The notes under the pieces: generated by a model | Databases searched by the model: none | The model's input: only the letters and a program-made list of their open reading frames with translations | What the model was told of the DNA's origin: nothing | From: Poseidonocella sp. HB161398 | GTDB taxonomy: Bacteria > Pseudomonadota > Alphaproteobacteria > Rhodobacterales > Rhodobacteraceae | Length of the DNA stretch: 64,000 nt | Direction: 5' to 3' | Assembly (NCBI RefSeq): GCF_005870025.1 | Contig: NZ_VATA01000030.1 | Location: 16,486-80,485, forward strand | Made by a program: the position numbers and the translations under genes | Shown: positions 63,922 through 64,000 of the stretch, in pieces | Numbering within the stretch: position 1 is the first letter of the stretch | Layout: each line of letters begins with the position of its first letter

Positions 63922-64000
63922 ATGGGTGGCCGTGTTGCTGTTCCAATTGATCTCAGCGACGAGGAACGCTCATTCCTCGAAGCCCAGCTTCGCAGGCACA
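63922..64000 (+). CDS. IS630-type transposase, N-terminal part (runs off the window)
   Basis: The ATG at 63922 has GGGAGG before it and opens MGGRVAVPIDLSDEERSFLE followed by AQLRRH. The L-S-D-E-E-R-x-x-L-E start is typical of the helix-turn-helix of IS630 transposases. Only 26 codons are visible. It begins 55 bases right of the IS5-type element, so two different IS elements lie side by side at the edge of the prophage remnant. Confidence 0.65.
   Translation, partial: MGGRVAVPIDLSDEERSFLEAQLRRH

Overview
The window looks like a high-GC alphaproteobacterial chromosome segment, most likely Rhodobacterales (Paracoccaceae-like). The main reasons are the very GC-rich codon use, a dense set of ABC and TRAP uptake operons, and phage tail genes closely resembling the Rhodobacter capsulatus gene transfer agent (GTA) tail-tip set. 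No rRNA, tRNA or CRISPR array was seen.

Layout. 1-525 is the 3' end of an amidase. 1250-8247 is an AraC-type regulator divergent from a branched-chain-amino-acid-type ABC transporter (binding protein, two permeases, two ATPases) and an aldehyde dehydrogenase. 8731-12161 is a LysR regulator divergent from a serine hydrolase and an MFS exporter. 12220-22596 is a LysR regulator divergent from an N-carbamoylsarcosine-amidase-like hydrolase, a TRAP transporter, N-methylhydantoinase A/B-like subunits and an NCS1 permease. Together these suggest uptake and stepwise hydrolysis of N-methylhydantoin, creatinine or a related hydantoin. 23871-26252 is a biotin/DMSO-sulfoxide-reductase-type molybdoenzyme. 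28122-36054 is a tight minus-strand operon holding a formylglycine sulfatase/phosphonate monoester hydrolase, a complete dipeptide-type ABC transporter and the formylglycine-generating enzyme that would mature the hydrolase. 36700-39010 is a badly decayed large P-loop NTPase gene. 39932-48034 is a sugar regulon (GMC oxidoreductase, LacI regulator, TIM-barrel epimerase, MalK-type ABC importer) with three look-alike LacI operators. 48838-51894 is an MFS transporter divergent from a tri-haem cytochrome c and the start of a [2Fe-2S] subunit.

The [2Fe-2S] gene is cut at about 51870 by a prophage remnant (to about 62700). The remnant carries only distal-tail genes: spike-base proteins, a DUF5664 protein, an A1-like phosphoesterase, small membrane proteins, the GTA TIM-barrel tip protein, an NlpC/P60 peptidase and a DUF2163 protein. 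The tip gene has an in-frame stop and one spike-base gene has a frameshift at a run of seven G. Beyond it lies an IS5-type element with perfect inverted repeats and the start of an IS630-type transposase.

Between the operons are unusually long GC-rich spacers (0.5-1.9 kb) with no intact gene. They hold gene ruins, tandem repeats and hairpins, which suggests ongoing gene decay in this genome.
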